Below, piece by piece: positions 1-11,060 of a stretch of DNA of 64,000 nt (its first letter is position 1; every line of letters begins with the position of its first letter). This DNA comes from Tetracladium setigerum (lineage: Eukaryota; Ascomycota; Leotiomycetes; Helotiales). The notes under the pieces are model-generated. The model had not been told where the DNA came from and did no database searches. It worked only from the letters and a program-made list of their open reading frames with translations. A program made the translations under genes and the position numbers. The stretch covers positions 1,798,001 to 1,862,000 of the forward strand of contig PZJY01000010.1 in assembly GCA_031472005.1 (NCBI GenBank), given 5' to 3'.

Positions 1-2534
1 GGATTAAAGATCTTTACTTAGATCGACTTAAAGTTAGCCTTTAATCTTATAAGAATAAAGGAAGGCGACGAAAGTAAGATTACTTTTCGTACTTAATAGG
101 GATTATATAAGTTCCTAGTAATACACTTTAAATTATATAATGCCTTAGCTACCTTTTAACGATTAGTTAATAATACTTTATAAGAATATATTAACGTATT
201 TTGTATTATTTACCTTAATAATATCCTTATCTATTCGAAGGACGTCGCTAAACACGAGAAGCACGTCAGGCTAATTTTTTAAGCTTTACGAAAACATTAC
301 TTAAAAGTTAGCTTAAATAAATACCACTTCTTAATAAAACGAGTTAAGTTTTATAAATATATTATTATTATAAACGGATTCGAAATAGACTTAAATAAGG
401 TTAAAGTAATACTTAAGTAGGAATTATTAATAAACGTGAAGGAAATATAAAGTTTCTTAAGCTTTTATAATTATTACCGACGCTATATTAAGAACTACTC
501 GGCAATTATAAAACCACTCACGGACCTTACTTATAAAGATTAAATATTCGAATAGACTTTTAAAGCTTAGAAAGTTATAAACACGTTAAAAGAAATATTC
601 GCTAAGGAATTAATTCTTAAATATTATAATCTTATGAAATTAAAACGTATAGAAACGGACTCGTTAGACTTCGCTATTAAAGTAGTTTATAATTAACCCG
701 GCGAAGATAGTCGCTAACGATTAATCGTATTCTTTTTAAGAAAACTTATATTTACGGAACTTAATTATAAGATTTACGATAAGGAGTTACTTATAATTAT
801 TATAACGTTACGAGAATAGAAGGTATACTTAAAAGGGTCGTTTACGAAGATAAATATTCTCTTTAATTATAAGAATCTTATCTATTTTATAACGATTAAA
901 GAACTTAATAAGCGATAAGTCTAATGGGCCGAAACACTTTCGTTATATAACTTTAACATTCGATATATTAAAGGCTCCGAGAACGCTCGAGCCGATACAC
1001 TCAATAAAAAACTAGAATATATAAGCAATAAGACCTCACCTTTAGGAGTAATACTCTGATAAGACGGGTCCTCCCTGATATATAACCGAGTGCAAATAGT
1101 CATTATTATACGACTTAAGGATCGAACCTTTAAAGAACTTATTTAAAAAGGTTACGATTAAGATCCCGTTATAAAATAATAAATAACGGAATTAAGAAGC
1201 GGGTTTTTAAGAAATATAAACGGATTATTACTCTTTTAAGAGAGAGCTTATATTTTAACCGGAGTACGAAAAGCCTTTATATAATAATAATATAAGTTAT
1301 TAGCTTATAAGTATTAAGGAATAATTAAGACTCTTATAAGACTATTTAAGAAATATTACTTCCTTAAGATTAAGAATATAATTAAAGAGGTTATAACTTA
1401 ATGCGATATATATATACGGAATAAGTTATCCCGACACGCCCCGTACGGACTTATAAAATCACTAACAACCCTTACGCGATTATAGGGATCGATAGCTCTC
1501 GACTTCGTTATTAAGTTACCACCCTTTAAAGATCTTATAACGGGAGTCGTGTACGACTCGATCCTTATTATAATATGCCTCTTAATTAAATATATATATA
1601 TAATATTATACTTCGAATTAAGTATAGCCGAGTAAATAGCTAACACGTTTATTCAATAGATTATTATATAACACGGAGTACCGGATAAAATCATCTCGGA
1701 CCGCGATAAGCTTTTTAAATTAAAGTTCTAGATATCACTAATAGCTAAGCTTAAAATTAAGAAGAAGATATTAACCGCTTTTTATCCCTAAACCGATAGT
1801 TAGATAAAACGTATTAATTAAATAATGGAAGCCTACTTACGTTATTATATTAATTATAAATAAGATAATTAAGTAAAGCTCTTACTATTAGCTTAGTTTA
1901 TATTTAATAATATAAATATAAAAACGACGGGTATATCACCGTTCTTCGCGAACTTTAGATTTAACCTTAAGGTATATAACTATCCGCTAGTCGATATTAA
2001 AAATATAAAAGTAGTTAATATCCGAGTGAATTAGTTAAAGACCTTATATTAAGAACTTGTTACCGATATCTTATTTTTATTATAACGATTAGTAATTTAT
2101 TATAACTCGAAGCGTGGAGTGGGACTTACGTTAAAAGAGGGGGATAAAGTTTATTTATTACGAAAAAATATTAATATATAAAGATTAAGCGATAAATTAG
2201 ATTATAAGAAGTTAAGACCGTTTAAAATTTTAAAAGTTATCGGACTAGTTAATTATAAACTTTAACTACTTAGGATATAGAAGATATATAACCGATTCCA
2301 CATTTCCCTCCTTAAGAAAGCATTATTAAGAGCGCCTTTAGCCCTTAATATAAACATTTAACCTGTTAACCCGGACGCCGAATATAAAGTAGAAATAATC
2401 CTAGACTATAAACGAATTAGAAATCGGAATTGCTACCTCATTAAATGGTTGAATTACCTATATACCGAAAACACTTGGGAACCCTTAGTAAATCTTAAGT
2501 GCCTTAAGAAGATAACCGCGTATCACTATCGGCA

Positions 2535-3061
2535 GATTACGTTGAGCCACCGAAACCTAGACTCGTTTAGAAAGCCGAGGAAGCATCGAACTCGGACAGG
2601 GCCTTAACAAGTACTAAGTCCTCCTCCGCGTTCTATAATAAGGAAGGGTCGTCTAAGGGAATAGAAGTAAGCTCGCTCTCGGAACCGGCCGGTTCCCCCT
2701 CGATCGATTCCCGTTCTAAACGCTCTCGCTCCTTAGCGGCATTTAACTCCGTAATCGATTTTAGACCGCGACGAAGTATTTCCGTTACGCGCGATCGAAA
2801 GGCCTCCCTTTATTTTTCTATACGAACTAGCTTCGCACTCATCTCACTTAAGCGCTTAAATAATTTTCGTTACTTAGCCTAAGCCTCGTTCCACTCGTCC
2901 GCTAATTTCTTTTTAGCGCGTTCTAATTTCTTCCATTCTACGTTAAAAGGATTATAAACGTCGCATTTCACCTTAACTTTAATATATTTAAAGTATTTCG
3001 AGTAGCCTAGGGCTACTAGGCACTTCGTACCACGTTTAACGTAACGCGAGCAGGCCGGCAT
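2535..3061 (-). pseudogene. Antisense accessory ORF of the retrotransposon (Cys-rich N-terminus, coiled coil), RIP-broken
   Basis: The minus strand between the chromodomain and the 3' LTR keeps one coherent frame. An N-terminal segment has Cys residues at CxxC-like spacing, several apparently changed to Tyr (TGT/TGC to TAT/TAC), followed by a long charged, Lys/Glu/Arg/Leu-rich stretch likely to be a coiled coil. Its stops are TAG or TAA at places where CAG or CAA would suit a coiled coil, as RIP would produce. The frame is open from 3061 to about 2879 and continues, with single stops, to about 2535. Antisense Cys-rich/coiled-coil ORFs near the 3' end of fungal gypsy elements are, from memory, a recurring class; the function is unknown. 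It overlaps the 3' tail of pol on the other strand. Confidence 0.6.
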
Positions 3062-3229
3062 TTCGATTCCTTAAGTCTTATAACGCTCGTATACGTTTTA
3101 TCGATTAGTTATTATTTTCTTTAATCGATTAGCGGTTATAATAAGAAAGGAAGATAGCCGTGGGCTAATAGCGATGTTTTCCTTAACGTACTTAAGTGTG
3201 GGGACCATATTAGATTAGAAGGGGGATAA

Positions 3230-3706
3230 TGTTACGAACGTGATCCTGGGAGTCGAGTGACCCCTAGGAGCACGCTAGATCTTAGGAGCCTGAGGCTCGG
3301 GAGCACCATGGATCCTGGGAGCGAGGCTCCTAGGAATCACTCTATAAAGAACTCATAGGATTAGTAATAGTAGTATTAATTATATAAGTGAAAAGGTAAT
3401 AGCAAGCTAAGGGCCTAGTCACGTGATTGGGTCGACGTGTGTTCACGCTAAGACATGTCGACCCTCAGGGAGTCGACGGTGTCGACGGGTCGATGGCATC
3501 GACTCGGTCGACTCCTCGACTCCAGGAGAACGAAGGTTATATATAAGGATAAGATAATTTTCATTAAATAGGAACTTCGTGCTTAACTTAAATTGAATAT
3601 CTTTTATTCTAATAACCAGTCTATTGCCGTACCTGTGATCCGCTCTCTGTCGACGAATACTAACCTGACTTAGCTATTTACTTCCGTGTAAATAGTAACC
3701 GTTACA
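3230..3706 (+). repeat. 3' long terminal repeat of the Ty3/gypsy element
   Basis: This 477-bp segment starts TGTTAC and ends GTTACA, so it has TG..CA ends and a 6-bp inverted terminal repeat, and it follows a G-rich polypurine tract. It contains a TATA-like run near 3538-3548 that could be the element promoter. The first 110 bp hold repeated GATCCTGGGAG / CTAGGAG blocks, and 3430-3530 is packed with GTCGAC palindromes. Unlike the internal region, the LTR keeps many CpA and TpG steps. The flank after 3706 begins cttaa, a possible 5-bp target duplication that cannot be verified without the left end. Confidence 0.85.
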
Positions 3707-4959
3707 CTTAATAAGTTATCTAGCGTGTTCGGTCCCTCACTATAAATAGCTTGCACTTAGAACATCACCTATGGAATTATTATGCTTATAAACCACTACA
3801 CTGTGCCACCTAAATGCCTTAAATGTGACTAACACTTTAATTCTATAGTTCATATAAATTATGTACTTTTCCAGAATAATGTTCCTCATAGTATCTCCCA
3901 TCAACCAACACAAAAATAGATAACTCTCAGCACGCCCCACGAGAACTTGAAGATTGCGAGCTTCTTTTCTAACATTTCAACTTGACAAGCTTGAGAGAAG
4001 CTAAGTTCACCTCAGTAGATACAAATTAAAAATCACTTCACAACTAAAAGGTGTCAGTAGTTGATCTGAAGAAAGTGATGAAGTCGTTTCACTTAATTGC
4101 TCCACCCCCGCCATTCACGAGCAGTGACACATATAGGACTTATAACATAAGGCTTTCACAAGTCTTAAGTGCGAGCAAAGAGATCTAATGAAGAGATTAG
4201 CTTGAATTTAATGTTCACTTTAGCTTTACCATGGCGCAAATAGGGTGATATGCTGAAAAGTAGGTGGGATGGCTGGTTTGTCAAGCAAGCTTTCGCTCGC
4301 GATATCTGTAACCCACATTAACAACAACAATAAAAACAAAGATATTTGCCTGTAAAGTCAAGTATTTTAGTGAAACTCTTGAGGAATCCTTTCTTTTCTT
4401 TATTACTGCCAATGAAGCGCAGCGACGACGTTCGTATTTGTCGCGGAAAACTGACGTCATTATTAGTACATCACATAAAAATAGTACCATCACCATGAAA
4501 GTCGACTACAACAATTATCTTCAAGAATTAGGAAGGCCTTTCCTTTATTAAATTTTTTATGGCTTAGGTACTGTAGGTTGTTACATAAAGTCAAGCCGAT
4601 TCGTTCATTTGTTCATTCGTACCTGATTTAAAGATCTACCACCATCGCAGGCTTTCCCCCACCCTTTCCTCAACGCGCCCGCTTTTCGTCATAATTACTC
4701 ATCTTTTGTGCGGTAGACTGTGTTCGCATACTTATGAATGCAAAAGCTACTTGAGTATGTAGGTAGGTACTTTTCCTAAACTGTTAAACATCGAGGTATA
4801 TTTCACTGCTCCCACCAAAAGCCGCAACGCTAGCACAAGAAACAAACTCCCTAATTATCGCCACACAAAGAAACGAGATTATATTTAAGATCCCCGTATC
4901 TCCCCTCACCACAAGCATTCATGATAAGTGATCTGACAAGCTACCGAAGAGCGTACAAG
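3707..4959. other. Intergenic region, no gene recognised
   Basis: Base composition returns to ordinary intergenic levels right after the LTR. Short open frames on the minus strand (3740-3940, 4281-4496) show no recognisable protein pattern and no supporting splice structure. The last 100 bases should hold the promoter of the next gene. Confidence 0.6.
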
Positions 4960-6025
4960 ATGTCTGATAAATTGATTTCACACACGACCGTTTTCAAGCT
5001 AAGAGAAGGAGTGGAAAGTAAGGATTTAAATGCGATATTGAAGAAAGAGAGTGACTTGAGTCGTGGATTTTTGAGTCAATATTGGGTATGTAATTGTTTT
5101 CGGAGAGACTGGAATAAGCTGATTATTGATGGTAGGGCCGTCAAGTTGAAAATCCTGAATTATTTGTTTGGGTTGTTGGTGAGTGAGAGGATGTGACGGA
5201 TACCTACTTACCTGTTCTAAGAGCGTGCTTGACCACCACACACACTCCATACTAATTACTAACAAAAATAGAAAAGAGCAAAGAGTGGTTACTGATGTAG
5301 AAGTACCTAGATTTTGAATCCACCTCCCAAAGAGCAACTTTCCTCGCTTCTGATCATGTCAAAGCCATCATAAATCGACATTTCGATCTCGGAAACAACG
5401 AGCAGCCAGAGTGTATGTAAAATTTTCCACCACTTTCCTCCCCCTTCCCACCCCAATCCCACAATAAGTCAGCCAATAATGAGAAAGTAAAGCTAATAAT
5501 AATACCGCGTAAAACTGTAGTAACGACATATTGGTGGACACCAACCTCGGAAGTAACAGCCGCGATGACTTCTCCCATCACAGAAGTTGCATTCTATACC
5601 CTCTCCACGCCGGGCGACAAGATCAGTGTTGCGGATGCAAAGAAAGCGGTTGAGGAAGGGATGGAATGGATTTTAATGGCTGTGAAGAAGTTTGGAAAGG
5701 CAAGGGGGGCGGCGGTTGGTTGGGGTAAGTGCAGTATATTCTTATCTCTCACATCACGTCTCTATATAAGGATTTTACCTTCCTTTTCCGAAACTCTTGG
5801 ATGTGTCTATACTCTTGGATGTGTTCATATTTCTTTTGGGTTGGATACTAATTTCCATTGCCAACAGTGGAAAACGAAGAAGAAACTATTCTTTCGGCTG
5901 TGTTTGGATATGATGGTTTGGAGGATCATTTGAAGTGGAGAGATCATCCTGAGTGGCCCAAGGCTGGGAAGGTGTTTGGTGAGTTGAGAGAGAAGGGAGT
6001 GCGTGCTATGCCGGAGGGAGGGTGA
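4960..6025 (+). CDS. ABM/Dabb-like dimeric alpha-beta barrel protein, two tandem domains
   Basis: Four exons (4960-5085, 5301-5412, 5560-5724, 5868-6025) join in frame to about 186 aa. The opening hydrophobic strand followed by a short helix is typical of stress-responsive A/B-barrel or antibiotic-biosynthesis-monooxygenase-like (ferredoxin-fold) proteins. A second similar half starts in exon 3 (strand, long helix, then a strand) and ends with a Trp-containing HxxWRDHPEW-like stretch. Members are small cytosolic dimers; many have no known substrate. All introns have GT..AG ends; the first is long (215 bp). An in-frame ATG at 4921 would add 13 residues; I prefer 4960 because the fold starts right after it. 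Family assignment is by fold pattern only. Confidence 0.62.
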
Positions 6026-7110
6026 ATGGGGTGGGAATGGAGACGGGGTATTTTCATGTTGAGTTTTTGAGGTAGAAGGGTATGTGGAGAGTGAGTGAGG
6101 TCGAAGGGAGTTGTGATGGTTGGAGAAGGGAGGATGACCTGTTCCCTCTATCATGGTTGAGTTTGAGATGCAAGTCTACGAATCTTTTAGCAGTGCAGGC
6201 AGGGGGTTCGAGTTATGGAATATCTGTCTTTTTACTTCGTTCTATGGATATTCGCTATCCCAAAGGACACATATAAAACAGGAGAACAGAAATAACTCGC
6301 ATAATCCAAGGCCTCTGCTCCATTGGGCAGAGCTGGGTTACTTGCATTAACAATTATCAATTACACCCTGCACTCTTTCATACCTACCTACGCAAGCAAA
6401 AGCGTCATCCTACCTGTGAGTCAATAGAAATAATATGAGGTTCCATGTATGGTGTTGTGGTGATATCGTCAGGAGATAAAGACCCAAAGACATCAACAAT
6501 GTGACACAATCACATGTCAAAACTCGGAATAGAATTTACACACACCAACAAAAACAGTGGCCGACACGGTCTCTGCAAACGTTGGTAATTGCGCGTTAGC
6601 TAAGGTACAGCTTGCATAGTGAAATGTATGGATGGATGAGGATATAAAAAACGTCATCAGTGAATCCGGTTTGCAATATTATGTTATGTGTGCAGTGTTG
6701 TCGTTATCTTGCTAGAGCTGGACGACCAGCCACACGTCATTATGTTGGGTACGCCACGCTCCTTCACGCTCGACAAGTGAAAACAAGAACAAGAAAGCTC
6801 GGAGCCTTTTGGTCGTGTGCTCTTCGCGCTAAGTCCCGAACCAGCCTAGCGCATTTACCCAGAAATCTTGGGCCATTTGCATCATCGCTTTTGGAAAAAC
6901 ATCAACTTCTCCTCCTCCTTTCTCCTTCTTTCAACCAACTTCGCTCAAACAAACCTCAAACTTCCTCCTAAAGGTAGCTCCCTCGACCTCTGCAGAGACA
7001 TCGCAGACTGCAGATAGCTGATCTTTGTTTTTAGAAACCCTCAAAACCTCGCTCGATAGCTACAGAGCTTCACCGTCAACAAATCGACCGATCTAGCACA
7101 ACTTTCCACA
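6026..7110. other. Intergenic region, promoter/leader of the reticulon gene
   Basis: An open frame at 6660-6971 lacks domain features and looks like chance. The last 200 bases are pyrimidine-rich (CTCCTCC/TTTCAACC-type), typical of leaders of well-expressed fungal genes. Nothing else was recognised. Confidence 0.55.
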
Positions 7111-8448
7111 ATGTCCGACTCAACCCCCATCTACTCGAGCATGGCAGACTCGAAGCCTCTCTACCAAAATGACGAGCCGGTTCCCTCTATCGAGACTGGG
7201 TCTAACACCACAAATGTCAACTTGGAGAGTGCGAAGAATACCGTTATCAGCAGTATGGTAGGTTTTGCCTGCACATCTGATGTGGTGCTCGGGTCGCTAA
7301 CATCTGAAACAGTGCATCCTATCATCCAACTTGAGCTCCCCACTATTCTACAAAGCACTAACACAGCTTCAATAGATGCTTCAGCAGCTGCCGGCGCCGT
7401 CAAGAACCACCCTATCACTCAAAATGCTATTAATGGTAAGTTTTTCACCCCACGCTGCCTCGGTTTTTCGCACTAACAATATATCAAAAAGGCCCTATCG
7501 CAACCAGCGTAAAGGACGAAACCGCAAAGACCTCCTCCGAATTCTCCAACCTCGCTGCCTCCCGATCCACCCCCAACACAAAGGCCGCTACTGGTCAACC
7601 CCTCACACACTACCACTCCTTCTTCACCACCCTCCTCTCCTGGAACAACCCCCGAGCTTCTGGTATCGCATATGCAGCTGTCGTACTCTTCATCTTCGCT
7701 GCCAGATATCTCCACGTTCTCCGATATGCATTCAAACTCACCTGGATGACTTTGGGTATCACTGTTCTGGCCGAGATTGCTGGAAAGACGGTTCTCTCTA
7801 CCGGTCTTACCTCCCAGTTCCGCCCAAAGAAATACTACACTCTCTCCAAGGATACTCTTAATGCTTTGGTTGGTGATGTCCACGAGCTCATCAACTTCTT
7901 CATCATCGAGGTTCAACGCATCGTCTTTGTCGAGAACATCTTGGTTTCTGCAGCTGTAAGTTGAACCTGCCCGCTCTTTGAGTAAATCATGCTAACAATA
8001 CCAGGCATTCATTGCTTCCTTCATCTCCTACTTCTTGATCAAGGTCGTCCCAGTCTGGGGTCTTTCCCTCATCGGCGTTTCCTTCCTCTTCCTCGGCCCG
8101 CTCATCTACAAGACCAACAAGGAGCTTATTGATACTCAACTCAATAAGGCTGCCACGATCGCCAATCAGCAATCCGAGCAAATGCGCAGACTCGCCAGCG
8201 AACAAGCTGCTCGCGCTTCCTCAACCACAAAACAATACGTTGGTGATTACTCTGCCAAGGCACAGGAGCTTATTGGTAACGCTCGTGGACGCTCTTCCTC
8301 TCCATCCATCGTCAAGAAGGAGAGCAACAACATCAACTCCTTCAAGAGTGAGGACTTCCCAGTCGCACCCAAGGACGAGTTCAAGGCACCACCAGTCGGT
8401 GAGACCGCAAGTCTTTTGAAGGAGGACGAGCCATTGATCTCCGCATAA
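7111..8448 (+). CDS. Reticulon-like protein (ER membrane-shaping)
   Basis: Exons 7111-7252, 7376-7435, 7492-7955 and 8005-8448 close in phase to 369 aa. After a polar, Ser/Thr-rich N-terminus, a reticulon homology domain begins near residue 108 (HSFFTTLLSWNNPRAS-like start) with a long hydrophobic hairpin at about 125-165. A polar loop of about 60 residues follows, then a second long hydrophobic hairpin at about 223-258. The C-terminal 110 residues are hydrophilic. Reticulons insert as wedges in the outer ER leaflet and keep tubules curved. The first splice junction is the least certain: a donor GTATGG at 7253 gives the frame that continues the protein; using GTAGGT at 7258 breaks it. The leader is pyrimidine-rich and a promoter shared with the upstream gene is unlikely. 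Confidence 0.88.
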
Positions 8449-9267
8449 GCTCCCTTTGACAAAGAACCTTGGGGTGTGTGATGGTGATAAAATGACGCTC
8501 TCTCGTGCAGATCTTCGGGGAGCAAGGTTGAATGAGAGAATGAAAAGCAATGAGCCACGATCAAACGACGAGGTATGAGAAATTCAGAGATGATTGGGTT
8601 AATGGCATGACCTCATGGCACGGTTGTATTATTTCTCTGCTTACTTCAGCTGAGTATGGAAAGTTTTTTGCGAGTCGTCGTTTTTTGAGATTTCCTTTCC
8701 GGGTGTTTTCCTATGGAGCTCTCGCGCTTTTTAATGGGGAATGCGTGGTCTGGGAGTTTTTTGATTTTTCCCTTTCTACTTTTTCGGTAGCATGGCTTGC
8801 GTGCGTTTTGATATCTTTTGCGCGTGCGGGTACGTTTGTATGATGCACGAAAGTTTGATGGCGGTTAGAGCGAAAGAAATTGATAATGGATGATATTATG
8901 AAATTACATGTGTTTGGTAAAGTTCTTGTGCCGTTGTTCGCTTTGATATATGGCTTCTTCTTGGTGTATCTGTCCGCAATCCTCGAGTCTCTTGCATATT
9001 TTGTTTTTCAGGGTCCAACTTGCGAAGAAGTGATGTGATTGACATCGGGCAAATCAGCTTGGCTCTTGCTACTGTCTGTCTAGACTTACTTTACACTTAT
9101 TCTCTCCTCTATACATTTCTCAAAAGCTCTTCTAGGTTGTCATGTCAATTTTGCAGTTGATCGGGTCTCCCTTTTTCCGTCTTGATTCGGGGAACAGACA
9201 GCGAGACTCTTAAGTTTCAATGAGAGGATCGTAGAGTGAAATTGTGGAGTGCATTTCATAAGTGGGC

Positions 9268-9323
9268 ATGGCAGTTGAATTTAACTATGGCAGTTGAATT
9301 AACCATGTCAGTTGAATTTAACT
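9268..9323. repeat. Imperfect 18-19-bp tandem repeat, three copies
   Basis: Three adjacent copies of an ATGGCAGTTGAATTTAACT-like unit lie in the pectate lyase upstream region, about 800 bp from its start. Copies differ by one or two bases. Confidence 0.75.
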
Positions 9324-9999
9324 TTTCATTCTATTTTCAAAGCTGGGACGGCCAAGATTCAAGGATTGAAGCTTGGCCATAGATTCCACCGAGCTTCCGA
9401 ATCGTGTTCTGTGGCCCTTCAATACGGAATCAGGCTATCCACCAGTGAGTGACCTGAAGGCACATACCTCCGATACCTTACGCACTTATCCTACAATTTC
9501 TAAGCAATGCGACCTTTTCCATTCCATGGCCGTCCAAAAAGAAAACAGCCTAAGTGAACGAACCATATATATTCACAATGTTTCCGGTCTTTCCTTTTCG
9601 TTTCTAATTGGTGTGCACCCCTTCAATATATACACAACACGCCAAGAACAACGTTTTTGCGGGGAACGCCAACTCTTTTGAACGCTCTTCGGACTTCGTT
9701 TAGCCTTATACGAGTAATATATACTTACGCACTATACGTACCTTGCATCCACATTTCATATTACTCGGATAAATGAGCCTTGGCTCATGACTTTAGATTT
9801 TCCTTCCACTCATCGGCACTTAATACAGTTGATAGAGACAAACAAGGAGATCGGATCGGGCAAGTTCCCTTTCAGGCCCTTTCAGGGTCCTATTTAAGAA
9901 ACTGCTATGATCTTGGCCATCTGAATGCAATTCATGGAAAAACTTTAAATACGAAACGAAACTATTTCTGTTTGTTTATATATCTCCTCGCTGCCAGGG

Positions 10000-10007
10000 T
10001 ATAAATA
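10000..10007 (+). promoter_or_regulatory. TATA box of the pectate lyase gene
   Basis: TATAAATA lies 117 bp before the start codon. It is followed by a CA/CT-rich leader of the kind found before fungal secreted-enzyme genes. Confidence 0.6.
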
Positions 10008-10123
10008 TCTCAGCTCTGCCTTCCTCCAAAAAGCACTCATTCTCCACGCTTCCATCCTCGCATCCCATCTCAATCTCAACACCAAACCCAACACCAATCT
10101 CAACTTTACCTGCTTCGCTCAAA

Positions 10124-11060
10124 ATGCACTTCCTCACACTCACCCCCCTTCTCCTCTCCCTCACCACCCTCACCCACGCCCAAACCCTCACAATCCCCGC
10201 CCGCACCGGCACCAAACTCGCCCTCTCGAGCGCCATCACCATCCCCGCCGGCGTCTCTCGCGACTACAACAACCAAGAATTCGACCGTGGCAGATCATGT
10301 GAACTCGATGTCGAGTACCCTGCGCCCGAAGCAGTATTCATTCTTGAGAATGGCGCCAAGTTGTCGAATGTGATTATTGGCGCTGCTCAGCGCGAGGGGT
10401 GGTTTGTAAGGGGGCGTGTACGTTGACAAATGTTTGGTTCAGGGAGGTCTGTAATGGTATGTTTTTTGCTCCTTTTTCTTCTTCGATAAGTACTGTTGGT
10501 GGAATTGACTTGGGAGATTTGGGGCTAATTTTTTTTGGTGTGATTGTAGAGGCTGTCATTTTGACTGGTACTGGAAGTGCTTTGATCCAAGGTGGTGGTG
10601 CCAGTGGTGCAGCTGATAGAGCCGTCTTCCACAAAGGCAGTGGAACTGTCACTATCAAGGACTTCACCCTCGTAAAGAGCCGAAATCTTTTTGGCAGCTG
10701 CGGCTCTGTGAGTACCACTATCTCTATCCTCATCCCAATTCTATCCCCATTTCCCATTCAACACCTCAAAATCCCCGCTCATCTAACACTCACCCACAGT
10801 GCACCAACAACTCGGCCTCCTCATCCCGCCACGTCATAATCACCAATCTCAAAGCCAACAGCATCACCGGCAACATCGCAGACATCAACAGCAACTTCGG
10901 CGACACAGCTACCGTCTCGGGATCTTGTGGCGCTGCTGTCAAGAATGTGTGCCAGGAGTTCAAGGGCGTGACTGCGAAGGGCCAAGAGGCTGTTAAGGTC
11001 GCTACTAAGGCGAATTGTTTGGGTGCGCAGGGGAAGTTGGCTACGCTTCCTGCTTGTTAA
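10124..11060 (+). CDS. Pectate lyase, polysaccharide lyase family 3 (reading frame broken by one missing base)
   Basis: The first 20 residues form a signal peptide ending in HAQ. The mature part shows PL3 hallmarks in order: the RSCELD-type Cys segment, AVFILENGAKLSNVIIG, a Cys-rich CTLTNVWF segment, the ALIQGGGASGAADRAVFHKGSGTVTIKDF core and a C-terminal NSNFGDTATV stretch. Exons are 10124-10456, 10550-10707 and 10800-11060. PL3 enzymes cleave de-esterified pectin by beta-elimination outside the cell. Within exon 1 the frame shifts at a GGGG run (10396-10399): read as is, translation ends about 10 codons later, while one more base restores homology and lets the total coding length (753 nt, 250 aa) divide by three. 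I therefore treat it as one gene with a sequencing or real 1-bp deletion. Confidence 0.88.

Larger units (their letters stand above)
1..3706 (+). mobile_element. Ty3/gypsy (chromovirus-type) LTR retrotransposon, 5'-truncated by the window, RIP-degraded
   Basis: Reading the plus strand through its many stops gives recognisable pol order: reverse transcriptase (about 130-450; the catalytic YxDD box at 211-222 reads Tyr-Leu-Asn-Asn), RNase H (about 540-1000), an integrase core (about 1400-2100) and a C-terminal chromodomain (about 2375-2520). The order RT-RNaseH-IN-chromodomain is typical of Ty3/gypsy chromoviruses. The body is very rich in TpA and poor in CpA/TpG while CpG survives, and most in-frame stops are TAA or TAG where Gln or Trp would be expected; this is the RIP pattern. 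The copy cannot encode active enzymes. The 5' LTR, gag and protease lie outside the window. A polypurine tract (about 3218-3228) directly precedes the 3' LTR. Confidence 0.93.
8449..10123. other. Intergenic region, 1.7 kb, no gene recognised
   Basis: The first 400 bases are probably the 3' UTR of the reticulon gene; an open frame at 8550-8843 there looks like chance. It contains the short tandem repeat at 9268-9323 and the TATA box of the pectate lyase. No coding region was found on either strand. Confidence 0.55.

Noticed and set aside
6660..6971. 103-codon open frame upstream of reticulon
   Set aside because: No recognised motif and lies in the promoter/leader zone.
7473..7916. 147-codon minus-strand frame rich in Gly/Glu
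   Set aside because: Shadow of reticulon exon 3; the plus-strand domain is unambiguous.
8550..8843. 97-codon open frame downstream of the reticulon gene
   Set aside because: No family pattern; most likely 3' UTR.
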